Part shown: positions 1 to 7,912 of the stretch, piece by piece
Layout of the letters: each line of letters begins with the position of its first letter
Position numbering within the stretch: position 1 is the first letter of the stretch
IMG/VR virus record: IMGVR_UViG_3300049448_000784
Coordinates: 1-33,969 of that record
Origin: a virus
Strand: one strand, 5' to 3'
DNA: 33,969 nucleotides
The notes under the pieces: model-generated
Told to the model about the DNA's origin: nothing
The model's database searches: none
The model's input: only the letters and a program-made list of their open reading frames with translations
Translations under genes and position numbers: made by a program

Positions 1-204
1 ATGAGCGCTTCCCGCTTCGGTCCCGGTCTCACCGCTCGCACCAGCCGCCGGCTCTTCCCCTGGGAGCGGGTGCAGGCCGCGTCGGCCCTCATCGCCGCGC
101 GCGAGCGGCGCCAGCGCCGCCTGGGTCTCGTCCTCTGGCTCGCGGTCGTCGCGTTCTGCGCGCTCTTCTTCGCCCTCGTCCACCCACGCTGTTTCGGCCA
201 GTGA
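1..204 (+). CDS. Small single-pass membrane protein, unknown function
   Basis: A 67-residue ORF begins on the first base of the window, so the true start could lie upstream. The N-terminal half is Arg-rich and basic. One hydrophobic segment at about residues 41-60 (LGLVLWLAVVAFCALFFALV) looks like a transmembrane helix, followed by a short tail. I do not recognise a family. It precedes a run of short early phage genes on the same strand. A small inner-membrane protein of a phage accessory region is the most that can be said. Confidence 0.45.
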   Translation: MSASRFGPGLTARTSRRLFPWERVQAASALIAARERRQRRLGLVLWLAVVAFCALFFALVHPRCFGQ

Positions 205-238
205 ACCAGGAGCATCACCACCACGGAGGGAACGCCTC

Positions 239-424
239 ATGAACAGGAACCGGTTGCTGAAGGCGATGGCTGAAGCGTTCGACGCCCACGAGAAGCACCG
301 CGAGGCGATGGCTGAGGCCCGGAAGGCCCACCGGGCCGCGAAGGATGCCGACGACCACGTGCGACACGTGCGCCGGCTCGAGCGCGAGGCCGCGCAGTCC
401 CGCGGCCGCGGGCGGGCGGCGTGA
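239..424 (+). CDS. Small charged alpha-helical protein, unknown function
   Basis: A 61-residue protein rich in Ala, Arg, Glu, Lys and His, probably one long helix or coiled coil (EAFDAHEKHREAMAEARKAH). The start is supported by a GGAGGG ribosome-binding site at about 225-230, 8-9 bases upstream of the ATG. It lies 34 bases after the preceding ORF and 48 before the next, all on the + strand. No family recognised; it is a typical small early phage gene. Confidence 0.5.
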   Translation: MNRNRLLKAMAEAFDAHEKHREAMAEARKAHRAAKDADDHVRHVRRLEREAAQSRGRGRAA

Positions 425-472
425 GGCTGACTCACCGCACTGAGCGGGCGCACCGAACGGAGGGTGCCTAGG

Positions 473-802
473 ATGGCGCGGCTGCGCTCGCTCGAATATG
501 GGGTCCCTTGGGTCCACAAATGGCTCGAGGAGCCGCTACCCGGGGACCCTGCGCGCAATGGCGAGTACCGGGGATCCCTGCCGGTCCGCCAGATCGCAGC
601 GGGCCTCGGCGGGGCCGACCTCACCGACCGACGCCCGACCCCGGCGCCCGGGCAGCTCTGGCGTCGCGGGCCGCTAGTCGTTCGCGTCCTCGAGGTGTCC
701 GCGCGCTCCGTTCGGTTCCTCGAGCTCGATCCCCGCAACAACACGCGCACGATCCGACTGTGCGAGTTCATGCGCACGGCGCGACTGAATGCCGAGCGGT
801 GA
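473..802 (+). CDS. Hypothetical phage protein
   Basis: A 109-residue protein. I chose ATG 473 rather than GTG 464 because the ribosome-binding site GGAGGG at 459-464 would overlap the GTG but sits 8 bases before the ATG. The C-terminal half (PAPGQLWRRGPLVVRVLEVSAR, about residues 58-78) looks like a short beta-rich domain of the kind seen in small phage proteins. Its stop codon overlaps the next start as GTGA, so the two are probably translationally coupled. No known function. Confidence 0.6.
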   Translation: MARLRSLEYGVPWVHKWLEEPLPGDPARNGEYRGSLPVRQIAAGLGGADLTDRRPTPAPGQLWRRGPLVVRVLEVSARSVRFLELDPRNNTRTIRLCEFMRTARLNAER

Positions 803-1215
803 GCCAGGTGCGCGTCTCGGCGGCAGAGCTGCGGAGTCGGGCTATCGGCTCGCTCGCGGCCCACGAGCAGCTGCAGGCGGCTGTCCTGACGTTCCTGCGC
901 CTGAGCGACGTCCCCGCGATGCCCGTCTTCACCGGCCCGCGGGTGCGGCCCCGCGCGGGCGGCGGCTTCGAGCTCAAGCACAACGCCGAGCAGCGCGGAC
1001 TCTTCGACGTCGTCGCATGCCTCCCGCCTCTCGGGCGGCTCCTGCTCGTCGACCTCAAGACGGGCAAGGCGACCCTTTCGAGCGAACAGCGATTGGTGCA
1101 CAAGCGATTCACAGCCGCCGGGGCGCTCTGCCTCGTCGTGCGCGAGCTGCGCGACCTGATGCCGCATATGCCGATCGGTCGCGCCCGGATCCAAGCCCAT
1201 GGAGGGACACGATGA
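799..1215 (+). CDS. VRR-NUC-like nuclease domain protein
   Basis: A 138-residue protein beginning at GTG 799, overlapping the previous stop by GTGA. Residues about 60-115 match the core of the VRR-NUC branch of the PD-(D/E)XK nuclease superfamily: Asp70 in RGLFDVVA, then the strand LLLVDLKTGKATLS with Asp85-x-Lys87, followed by SSEQ and a helix-Gly-strand element. VRR-NUC proteins in phages are single-domain nucleases thought to act on branched or flap DNA during recombination or replication. The family call rests on motif spacing read by eye. Its position among early genes fits DNA metabolism. The last codons overlap the next start as ATGA. Confidence 0.65.
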   Translation: MSQVRVSAAELRSRAIGSLAAHEQLQAAVLTFLRLSDVPAMPVFTGPRVRPRAGGGFELKHNAEQRGLFDVVACLPPLGRLLLVDLKTGKATLSSEQRLVHKRFTAAGALCLVVRELRDLMPHMPIGRARIQAHGGTR

Positions 1216-1523
1216 AGTTCGAGATTCAGGGCCGCGTGGTTGGTCACAGCCTCTACCACCCGAATCCCAAGGACGAGCCGGACCTCGAGCTCGTGAAGAT
1301 CACGATGACGCTGTCGCCGGCGACGTCGAAGGAGGCCAAGCACACCAAGGCGGTGCTCATCGTGGAGCAGGAGAGCTCGTTCAAGGACCTGGTGCTCGGC
1401 CGGATCGTGAGCCTCACGGTCAAGGACTCGCAGCAGGATCTCTTCCTGCCCAAGCCGAGCCCCGACGCACCGAAGGGCGCCAAGCCGCCGAAGCCGGCGA
1501 AGGACGAGCTGAAGCTTCACTGA
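1212..1523 (+). CDS. Hypothetical phage protein with Lys/Pro-rich tail
   Basis: A 103-residue protein starting at ATG 1212, overlapping the upstream stop as ATGA, with GGAGGG at 1201-1206 as ribosome-binding site. Residues about 1-80 look beta-rich (MKFEIQGRVVGHSLY, then LVKITMTLSPATS, then RIVSLTVKDSQQ), possibly a small beta-barrel. Residues about 80-103 are a basic, Pro-rich disordered tail ending in KDELKLH. Coupling to the VRR-NUC gene suggests a nucleic-acid partner role, but that is inference. Confidence 0.6.
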   Translation: MKFEIQGRVVGHSLYHPNPKDEPDLELVKITMTLSPATSKEAKHTKAVLIVEQESSFKDLVLGRIVSLTVKDSQQDLFLPKPSPDAPKGAKPPKPAKDELKLH

Positions 1524-1627
1524 TACCCGGCGCGGGTGGAACGAGCGCCCGCAAGCGCAGCCCGGCCGCACACGACGGCCCCTGCGGCCCGCGCCGCCAG
1601 ATCTGCACCACGCAACGAGGAGGAACG

Positions 1628-1900
1628 ATGGAAGAAGACATTGCCCCTCAGACAAACGCAGCTCCAGGGCCAGCGGCTGCCGATCCGATCGAGATCCTCT
1701 TCACCTATCACGCGCCCTCAGGAGGCCAGCCGGAGCGCTACGTCCGCATCCGCGAGGCCGGCAAGGCTCTCGCCCGGACGATCCAGGCGGAATGCGAGCC
1801 GGGACCCGATCGGACGGCGGCCATCCGCAAGGTGCGTGAAGCGGTGATGACCGCGAACGCGAGCATCGCGACACACAATGCCGCGGCCAGCTATCGATAG
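1628..1900 (+). CDS. acb2: Acb2/Tad1 hairpin-domain protein (anti-CBASS nucleotide sponge)
   Basis: A 90-residue protein whose residues 25-82 follow the Acb2/Tad1 hairpin-domain pattern: FTYHAP at 25-30, QPERY at 34-38, IREAGKALA at 41-49, a Cys at 56 where family members carry a C-P-S segment, then AIRKVREAVMTANASIA at 65-81. Known members bind cyclic di- and trinucleotides and sequester them, so the host CBASS (and in some cases Thoeris) effectors are not activated. Here CEPGPD replaces the usual CPPS-type loop, so ligand preference may differ. The first 20 residues are Ala/Pro-rich and probably disordered. ATG 1628 has GAGGAGGAA just upstream. It sits alone between two gaps of 104 and 187 bases, so it may have its own promoter, though I see no clear one. 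The family call is firm; the activity is inferred. Confidence 0.85.
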   Translation: MEEDIAPQTNAAPGPAAADPIEILFTYHAPSGGQPERYVRIREAGKALARTIQAECEPGPDRTAAIRKVREAVMTANASIATHNAAASYR

Positions 1901-2087
1901 TTGACGGCGCAGATCAGCAGTAAGTCGCCGCAGTTCCGTGGCAGGCCGGTAGGCGGGGGCAACTCAGTCCGGCGGCGGGGCGACCCAAGCCAAAGAGCTG
2001 ATCGAACGAGAGGGCCCGGCGCGGCCCGCCACGCGCCGGGATTGAGCCGCTGCAGCACGGACGCAGTTGCACCACGAGGGATCGATC

Positions 2088-2798
2088 GTGAGCGAGAAGG
2101 TCGAGCAGGAAGAAGGCGACGCCAAGGTCAGGCGCCGGAAGGGCGATCAGCTGGACTGGGTGAGGTTCTGGTGGAAGGAATGGCTGTCGAGTCCGGACGT
2201 GAGGCGACTCTCGCGCGATCAGCGCGGGGGCCTGATGGACGTGTTCGCGTCGACCTACGGCTCGAAGACGCCGGGCGTCATGGACGAGGACGACGTGCGC
2301 GCCTGGGCGGGCTACGCCCCGGAGGAATGGAAGAAGGTGCGCGACGTGTTCGCGCGCTGCTTCAGCCTCACGCGGCGCCGCGGGAAGTGGATTTTGGAGC
2401 GCGTGCGGGAGGATCACGCGGCCTCGGTGGAGATCTACATGCGGCTCCAGCAGAGGGCAATGAAGGGAGTCGCTGGACGTCGCCGTGGCAAGGACTTAGC
2501 AACCACTGGTGCAACCTCAGGTTCACCACAGGTCGAACTTCCGGTAGGACCACCGGTGCAACCGGGGGTGGAACCTCGGGTCAACAAGACTCTAGAAGTA
2601 GATGTAAGACTTGGAGATTCGAGACTTACAGCAGACAAGCCAGAAGCAGATTCAGATTCAAGAGCGACGAGAGCGCAGACTTCGCGCTCTCGCGCTGGCT
2701 CGGCTGGCCCGGCTGGCTCGTCCCGCTCGAGCCGCTTGGAGCCGATCGTCGCGCGTGCGCTGGAAGGCAGACCCGCAGCGAAGCGGGGAAGCGCATGA
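2088..2798 (+). CDS. DUF1376-family phage replication-type protein
   Basis: A 236-residue protein. GTG 2088 is preferred over the upstream TTG because GAGGG at 2076-2080 is 7 bases before it. Residues about 22-110 match DUF1376: DWVRFWWKEWLSSPDVRRLSRDQRG, a short acidic turn, then APEEWKKVRDVFARCF and a final Arg-rich helix. DUF1376 is a winged-helix-like domain found at the N-terminus of phage replication-initiation proteins. The C-terminal half (about 130-236) is Ser/Arg/Pro-rich and low complexity with no visible helicase-loader or primase domain. Its stop overlaps the next gene's start (ATGA). It is the only replication-type gene I can see in the window. Confidence 0.7.
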   Translation: MSEKVEQEEGDAKVRRRKGDQLDWVRFWWKEWLSSPDVRRLSRDQRGGLMDVFASTYGSKTPGVMDEDDVRAWAGYAPEEWKKVRDVFARCFSLTRRRGKWILERVREDHAASVEIYMRLQQRAMKGVAGRRRGKDLATTGATSGSPQVELPVGPPVQPGVEPRVNKTLEVDVRLGDSRLTADKPEADSDSRATRAQTSRSRAGSAGPAGSSRSSRLEPIVARALEGRPAAKRGSA

Positions 2799-3304
2799 GC
2801 CGTGCCACCCTCATCGCGGACTCGCTCGTCCGTCGCCTCGAAGCGCAGCTGGCACACCTCGGCGTCGACGTCCGTCTCCATCTGGCGAACGTCCTCGAGA
2901 TGTGCGAACGACTGCCCGGACAGGTCGAGAACCCGCCCGGCCTGCTCGTCACCTGGTGTTCTCGAGAAGCTGACGCTCGCCGCGCGCGTGCGGCCGCCCG
3001 GGCGCAGGACCGCGACCGGTATGCCGAGCTGCAGGTCGAGGTCTACCGCGCTATCGCCTTCAGGCGCTTCACGCCGCGCGAGCTCGCGCGCGTCCTGCTC
3101 CAGGCGACGCGAGAGGGCTACCCCGCCCTCAATCCCCGCACGATCGAAATGCTGCGCTCCATGGGCGATCGCTGGGAAGCGGAGCCGGTGGCGCGCCGGG
3201 ACGCGAGCGAGGGACCCGACAACGCCGGCGCGAGGGATGCGACCGGCCGCGTGAATCATGAATCAGGCACAGGGAGGTCGGCGGATGTTGGTGCTCAGCC
3301 GTAA
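2795..3304 (+). CDS. Hypothetical helical protein next to replication gene
   Basis: A 169-residue protein translated from ATG 2795, overlapping the DUF1376 stop as ATGA, with strong GC bias at third codon positions that supports this frame over competing ones. It is mostly alpha-helical with many Arg and Leu residues ([20 protein letters not shown] at about 9-28). The last 40 residues are low complexity. Its end overlaps the csrA start by 20 bases in another frame. It may be a partner of the DUF1376 protein, by position only. Confidence 0.55.
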   Translation: MSRATLIADSLVRRLEAQLAHLGVDVRLHLANVLEMCERLPGQVENPPGLLVTWCSREADARRARAAARAQDRDRYAELQVEVYRAIAFRRFTPRELARVLLQATREGYPALNPRTIEMLRSMGDRWEAEPVARRDASEGPDNAGARDATGRVNHESGTGRSADVGAQP

Positions 3305-3503
3305 GAACGGGGAAACCATCATGATCGGCGACGACATCGAGGTGAAGGTCCTCGATCGCGACTACTACGGCAGGGTCAAGCTCGGGATCTCCGCGCCCGA
3401 GGGGCGGACCGTGCATCGGCTCGAGGTCTGGCTCCGCATCCAGGCGGAGAAGGCGGCCGCGGCGCGCCGACTCGTCCCTTGCGCGAAGGATGCGCGGCCG
3501 TGA
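3285..3503 (+). CDS. csrA: Phage-encoded CsrA/RsmA translational regulator
   Basis: A 72-residue CsrA, close to the usual 60-70. The canonical start [20 protein letters not shown] is intact, including RNA-contacting Leu4 and Arg6, followed by [10 protein letters not shown] and the conserved TVHRLEV with the key Arg at position 45. The beta2-beta3 connection (DRDYYGR) is one residue longer than in E. coli CsrA. The start is set by GGGAGG at 3272-3277. CsrA dimers bind GGA motifs in mRNA leaders and block or alter translation. A phage copy could retune host metabolism or act on phage mRNAs. The C-terminal tail (about 60-72) is extra. The stop overlaps the next start as GTGA. Confidence 0.93.
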   Translation: MLVLSRKNGETIMIGDDIEVKVLDRDYYGRVKLGISAPEGRTVHRLEVWLRIQAEKAAAARRLVPCAKDARP

Positions 3504-3712
3504 GTCGGATCACGGGCAAGCGCCGGTTCAGGGAATGCACGGTGCGGATCTGCCGGCGCGGCTTCTACGGGGTCGCCGGCCCCTGCCCGGATTGCCGATG
3601 CGGCGCCAGGATCTCCCAGCTCTACTTCCGGCTCCAGGTCGCGCGCGCGGGCGAGGCGGGGACGCGCCGGCGACGCGACCTGATGGTCGAGACGCTCATG
3701 GGGTCCGCATGA
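3500..3712 (+). CDS. Small Cys-rich putative zinc-binding protein
   Basis: A 70-residue basic protein from GTG 3500, coupled to csrA by GTGA; an in-frame ATG at 3479 would add seven residues. It contains CTVRIC and CPDCRCG, an arrangement of four to five cysteines typical of a small zinc ribbon. Rich in Arg throughout, so nucleic-acid binding is plausible. It is the first of three consecutive Cys-rich ORFs. No specific family recognised. Confidence 0.55.
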   Translation: MSRITGKRRFRECTVRICRRGFYGVAGPCPDCRCGARISQLYFRLQVARAGEAGTRRRRDLMVETLMGSA

Positions 3713-4137
3713 TCCTCGGCCGCGGCGACCCTACGCTCTGGACGCCCGTCCGGACGATCTCGTACGCGCAGGTCTGCCATTTCTGCCGCGCGCCTATCGC
3801 GCGCGATCGCCCCGGCGCGAAGACCGGCACGCGCGGGACCAAGGCGTTCTTCAATCGCGCGCTCAATCTCTGGGAATGCATGCCATGCCGCGAGGAGGCG
3901 ACGCGCGCCGAGCTCGCACGCGCATTGCCGCGCGGGCCAGCGCTCGAGGCGTGCGAGGCGTGTCGCTATGAGCGGCTCGATATCCATCGCCCGGCCGCCG
4001 CGCCGCTCTTCGGCCTCGATCTCTGCGACGGCTGCGAGCTCGGAATCGGCCGCGGCCTGCATCGAATCTGCCCGCGATGCCATCACGTGGAGCATCGCGC
4101 GCATCCCTTTACTTCTCAACTCAAGGGGGCGGCATGA
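3709..4137 (+). CDS. Multi-CxxC putative zinc-binding protein
   Basis: A 142-residue protein from ATG 3709, overlapping the preceding stop as ATGA. It carries five CxxC pairs: CHFC and CMPC in the first half, then CEAC, CDGC and CPRCHH in the second. This suggests two or three treble-clef or ribbon-type zinc sites. Between the first two pairs lies a basic segment (RPGAKTGTRGTKAFFNRA). Nothing like an HNH catalytic His-Asn pair is clear, so I do not call it an endonuclease. Zinc-dependent nucleic-acid or protein binding is the likely role. Confidence 0.6.
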   Translation: MILGRGDPTLWTPVRTISYAQVCHFCRAPIARDRPGAKTGTRGTKAFFNRALNLWECMPCREEATRAELARALPRGPALEACEACRYERLDIHRPAAAPLFGLDLCDGCELGIGRGLHRICPRCHHVEHRAHPFTSQLKGAA

Positions 4138-4328
4138 GTGGCGAGAGCTGGGACTATTGCTGCTGTTGCGGCGGGAAGGTTCGCGCGTTCTACGGCTACA
4201 TCTCGCTTTGGTGCAACGACTGTCGAGGGCACGTACTCCCGGCCGCGGCAGGGCTCCCAACGAGCGAGCGGACATTCTTCGCGCAGCATGGCAAGGATTG
4301 TCCTCACCAGGTCGGCGGCACGAAATGA
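4134..4328 (+). CDS. Small Cys-rich putative zinc ribbon protein
   Basis: A 64-residue protein starting at ATG 4134 (ATGA overlap with the previous gene, AAGGGGG just upstream). CCCCGGK at residues 9-15 and CNDC at 27-30 make one zinc-ribbon pair. A C-terminal HGKDCPH could add ligands. Third in the Cys-rich trio, and coupled to the exported glycoside hydrolase downstream by another ATGA overlap. Confidence 0.6.
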   Translation: MSGESWDYCCCCGGKVRAFYGYISLWCNDCRGHVLPAAAGLPTSERTFFAQHGKDCPHQVGGTK

Positions 4329-5701
4329 GATGCCGCGTCTACATCCGCGATCGAGGGCACAGAATCCTTCGCAGCATGGGATGCGCTCTTGCCGCCCTTT
4401 CGCTACTGATCGCCGTGGCAGCCCGCGCGACCGAGCCCTTCCCGCATGTGTTCCCCTACGGAGGCATCTCCGGCGGCGGCCGCCCGGTGCTCAAGGCCGA
4501 CTTCTCCCTCGACACGCATGTTGCGGGCGAACTTGCCCGCTTCCCGATGTGGACCCCGAACATCACCCCTTGCCTGGATCTGCGCCCCGGCATCGTCGAT
4601 ACCATCCAGCTCTTCCACGCGGCGCTGTCGCCCCGCCGCATGGTCATGATCCCCTACGACAGTTTCGGCGTTGGGTTCACCTACCTGACGGCCGGGACCT
4701 ATTACAAGGCCTTCTATGATGGCTGGAATCGCACGATCGGCGGCATTGACGGGCATCTATGGGCACAGAACGGCCAGCAGTTCGTCACTAGCACGCAACC
4801 GGCGCTCAACTTCGGCATCGCCTGGCTCGACAGCACCGAGGATTCCCTCTGCGAAGTGGCCTTGAGCGCCGGGCGCATCGATGGCTGGTTCATGGACCAA
4901 TATGGTTCGTTCGCCAGCTTCCTGAATGGCGGCGATTGCCACTGCTCGCATCCCGACTTCGCACGAGCTGGCTTCGGCTCGGGGAGCGCGATGGATCTCG
5001 CCCGCCAGGCGCAATTGGTGAATCTCGCGGCGCGCGTCCATAACCACTCCGCCTTCGGTCATGTCGCCCGGCTGATCGTCAACGGCTCCAGCCCGGACAC
5101 CACTTACCATCGCACGCTCGACGGCGGGATGTTTGAGAACTGGCCCTTCCTCCGCGGGTTCACCGCTGGGATGGATGTCTACCTGAAGTCCGGGCCATGG
5201 AGCACGATCACCAAGACCTGCAGCGCCTGCCAGACCATTCCTAATGGCACGCAGTACAACTCCACGAGCTTGAGGGAAGCGCGCTTCGTCTTGGGCTCCG
5301 CCTCGATGGGCGATGGCTGGGGCGGATTGTTGCAGCCCCCCGATCTGACGAATCCGGCGACCGGCAGCACCTGGCTCGACTGGTACTACGACGAGTACAG
5401 CGTCGATCTCGGGAATAACGCGACCGCCGACACCACCGGAGCCCACCAGGGCTGGCTCGGCCAGGCGCTCGGGCCCGCCACCCAGCTGATCGCTGATGTG
5501 TGGATCCGCTATTTCGAGCACGGCGCGGTGGTGCTGAACGGCACAGTGGCATCAGTCATCGTGCCCCTGGACCTAGGCCGCAGCTATCGCAAGATCCTCG
5601 GCGTCCGCGACCCCACGATCAACAACGGTGCCTACGTCAGCTCGGTCACGGTGGCCGCCAGCGACGCGATATTTCTATGTACTACGCCGGATTGCCGATG
5701 A
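4325..5701 (+). CDS. Exported putative glycoside hydrolase (GHL15-like)
   Basis: A 458-residue protein. ATG 4325 overlaps the previous stop (ATGA); an internal ATG at 4376 would leave a shorter signal peptide. The first about 37 residues look like a Sec signal (ALAALSLLIAVAARATE), so the protein should be exported. The body resembles the hypothetical glycoside hydrolase group GHL15: a TIM-barrel-like region with WFMDQYGS at about 188-195, whose Asp is a candidate catalytic or ligand residue, ARFVLGSASMGDGW, and GWLGQALGPA. It ends in a small beta domain with VWIRYFEHGAVVLN and NNGAYVSSVTVAASDAIFL. Substrate is unknown. It heads three consecutive exported proteins. The codons look less GC-biased than in the head and tail genes, which hints at a separate origin. 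Confidence 0.7.
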   Translation: MRCRVYIRDRGHRILRSMGCALAALSLLIAVAARATEPFPHVFPYGGISGGGRPVLKADFSLDTHVAGELARFPMWTPNITPCLDLRPGIVDTIQLFHAALSPRRMVMIPYDSFGVGFTYLTAGTYYKAFYDGWNRTIGGIDGHLWAQNGQQFVTSTQPALNFGIAWLDSTEDSLCEVALSAGRIDGWFMDQYGSFASFLNGGDCHCSHPDFARAGFGSGSAMDLARQAQLVNLAARVHNHSAFGHVARLIVNGSSPDTTYHRTLDGGMFENWPFLRGFTAGMDVYLKSGPWSTITKTCSACQTIPNGTQYNSTSLREARFVLGSASMGDGWGGLLQPPDLTNPATGSTWLDWYYDEYSVDLGNNATADTTGAHQGWLGQALGPATQLIADVWIRYFEHGAVVLNGTVASVIVPLDLGRSYRKILGVRDPTINNGAYVSSVTVAASDAIFLCTTPDCR

Positions 5702-5712
5702 ACGGAGGAACC

Positions 5713-7869
5713 ATGAAGCGGCTACCGCTGTTGCTGCTGCTCATCGCTGCGCCGGCATTCGCCGGGAATGGCATGTCCGGCGTGCCCACGGTCTTGGTCG
5801 AGCGGCAGATGACCTCTGTCGCGGTGAAGGCGATCGTCGGCGGGGATAATGACTCGAGCGCTGTGCTTCGCATCTTCCAGCGCTGGTACGGAGCCACGAC
5901 ATTCGACACTGGCATGGTGATGATCCGCAGGCCGCACGGCGGCGGCAGCGATGCGGCGCATTCGGGCGAGATCTTCGAAGGCCGCATCCTGTTCCCCCCG
6001 CTCCCCTGCGGGATTCCCCAGACAGGACGCATTGCGGAGTGGTACATCGAAGCCACTGACGCCGGCGGGAAGTTCGACTACAAGTCCGCCGCGAGCCCCG
6101 ACACGGTGAGTCTCCAGCCGATTCGCCAGATCGTCGCATCGGGCCCGGTCTACTACGTGAGCCAGGCGAACGGGAACGACAACAATGCGGGCACGAAGTC
6201 CCGACCCAAGAAGACGGTCAATGCGGCACTGGTGGCACTCGCCGGTTCGGCCGGCGCAGGCGCGAATGGCGGCATCTTCATCGGCCCGGGGGAATATCAC
6301 GAGCGGCTCGACCTCGACTCCGCGAAGTTCCCGACCGACGGGCCTCAGCGCTTTCTCGAAGGCGACAGCCCGAATCGCGATTCTACGATCATCTGCGGAG
6401 CGAACGAACTGGTCGAGCGCGGCCTATACGCGCCGGGCAAGCCCATCTCCTGGAAGTTCACCGGTCAGGACTCGACCTATTTCTGTCGCTTCCCAGCAAG
6501 CGGCGGGCCGGCCGACTCCACCATGCTCATCGTCCTCGGATGGGGCGAGAGGCTCCTGCGCAAGACGAGCCTCCTGGCGGTCCTCAACGACTCGACCTAC
6601 ACCGGTGATTCCTACTCCTATAATGGCGGCGAGCTCTCCGGCTGGTTCTGGCAGAACGACACGCTCTACGTGAAGAGGGTGAATGGGCGGAGTCCATCCG
6701 GGCAGAAGCTGCATTTCGGCTATCGCGATCAGCTGATCGCCGTGCAGCGGCGCAATTGGCGCATCGCCAACCTCACCATCCGCTTTGCCGGGGGGACCAA
6801 CGGGGATCCCACGCATCTCGCGAACTGCCGTCCGCCGGTCGATGGCTCCGGCATCGTCCTCGGAAGCGGCCTCAGCGGTGGGCGCTCGGCCAGTGGGCTC
6901 GTGGTGGACTCGTGCACGTTCTACGGCTTCGACAAGCAATCGATCTACTCGCCTCACTATTCGGGCTCGATCTGGTCCGACACCGTCGTCGTCGTAAACA
7001 GCGCATTCAGCGGCCCGGGCCTGGGATACATGGACTTTAGCGCCGGCAAGGGCCGAACCGAAGAGCTCTCTGGCCGGATCACGCTCCTCGCCCGCGCAGT
7101 GAGCTTCTTCAACAATACGGTCTTCGATCTCCACAACGGTCTCGAGACCGGGGCCGGGGAGGCGGACTCGACCTGGGGATCTCAGGGCGAGATCGTCGGG
7201 AACACGTTCCACCACATCGTCGACGATTGCCTTGAGCCCGATAGCAGCCATGCTATCAACACGCTGGTCGCGAACAACCTCATGCGCGACTCGGGCTCCT
7301 CGGGCATCTCGATCATGCCCATCTACACTGGCCCTCTCTTCATGCTGTACAACACGATCCAGGACACGCGACTGCGCGGGATCAGGTGCGGCGGTGGGAC
7401 CAAGGGGAAGGCTCTGGTCGTGCACAATACGATCGTGTCCAAGGTCTCCGGGTGCGTTCCGTTCGAGGGCCTCGGCGGCGGGGACGTCGATGGCTTCACC
7501 TGCTTCAACAACATCTTCTCCACGCGTGACGCGACCTATGTGATCGCCGGTCCGGGGACATCGAGCTTCATCACGAACGGATTCAACTATGACTTCCTTG
7601 GTGGCACGAACAACACATATCTCTTGGCATGGCAGGGCGGGGCTGTCTCGACCCTTTTCCTCGTGCAGCTGCTTTCCAACTGGGAGAAGAACGGGCTTTC
7701 GAGCACCGATCCCGCGGTGGTCGACTCGACGCTCGGCAATCTCTCGCTGGCGCCCGCCTCGGCGTGCGTGAGGGCCGGGCGGAGGGCCACCGGGATCAAT
7801 ACCTGGCTCGATGGACTGCGGTATCAGGTAGCTCCCGATCTCGGAAGCGAGCAGAGGGTCACGCCATGA
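5713..7869 (+). CDS. Exported right-handed parallel beta-helix protein
   Basis: A 718-residue protein. ATG 5713 is chosen over ATG 5698 because GGAGGA lies just upstream and a clean signal peptide follows (MKRLPLLLLLIAAPAFAG). Residues about 20-140 form an Ig/FN3-like region. From Tyr147 the sequence YYVSQANGNDNNAG begins the DUF1565/pectate-lyase-type parallel beta-helix, with repeated Asn- and Gly-rich rungs (IVGNTFHHIV, VANNLMRDSGSSGISI, MLYNTIQDTRLRGI). Such folds occur in pectate lyases, alginate epimerases and phage tailspikes. The signal peptide argues for secretion from the host rather than virion assembly, but a tailspike role cannot be excluded. No catalytic residues are assigned. 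Confidence 0.75.
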   Translation: MKRLPLLLLLIAAPAFAGNGMSGVPTVLVERQMTSVAVKAIVGGDNDSSAVLRIFQRWYGATTFDTGMVMIRRPHGGGSDAAHSGEIFEGRILFPPLPCGIPQTGRIAEWYIEATDAGGKFDYKSAASPDTVSLQPIRQIVASGPVYYVSQANGNDNNAGTKSRPKKTVNAALVALAGSAGAGANGGIFIGPGEYHERLDLDSAKFPTDGPQRFLEGDSPNRDSTIICGANELVERGLYAPGKPISWKFTGQDSTYFCRFPASGGPADSTMLIVLGWGERLLRKTSLLAVLNDSTYTGDSYSYNGGELSGWFWQNDTLYVKRVNGRSPSGQKLHFGYRDQLIAVQRRNWRIANLTIRFAGGTNGDPTHLANCRPPVDGSGIVLGSGLSGGRSASGLVVDSCTFYGFDKQSIYSPHYSGSIWSDTVVVVNSAFSGPGLGYMDFSAGKGRTEELSGRITLLARAVSFFNNTVFDLHNGLETGAGEADSTWGSQGEIVGNTFHHIVDDCLEPDSSHAINTLVANNLMRDSGSSGISIMPIYTGPLFMLYNTIQDTRLRGIRCGGGTKGKALVVHNTIVSKVSGCVPFEGLGGGDVDGFTCFNNIFSTRDATYVIAGPGTSSFITNGFNYDFLGGTNNTYLLAWQGGAVSTLFLVQLLSNWEKNGLSSTDPAVVDSTLGNLSLAPASACVRAGRRATGINTWLDGLRYQVAPDLGSEQRVTP

Positions 7870-7912
7870 AGTTCGCCCGCGCTCTCGCGGGATTCGAAGG
7901 GAGACTATCTCC

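Noticed and set aside
1901-2087. TTGACG near 1901 as a promoter for the DUF1376 gene
   Set aside because: No acceptable -10 element lies 16-18 bases downstream.
1901-3304. A 467-codon frame spanning the DUF1376 region
   Set aside because: Its first 300 codons are low-complexity antiframe of a gene with a recognisable domain; only the part from 2795 is supported.
3587-5700. The 14-mer CCGGATTGCCGATG occurs at 3587-3600 and at 5687-5700
   Set aside because: Both copies lie in coding sequence for a PDCR tetrapeptide and have no shared flanks, so chance is likely.
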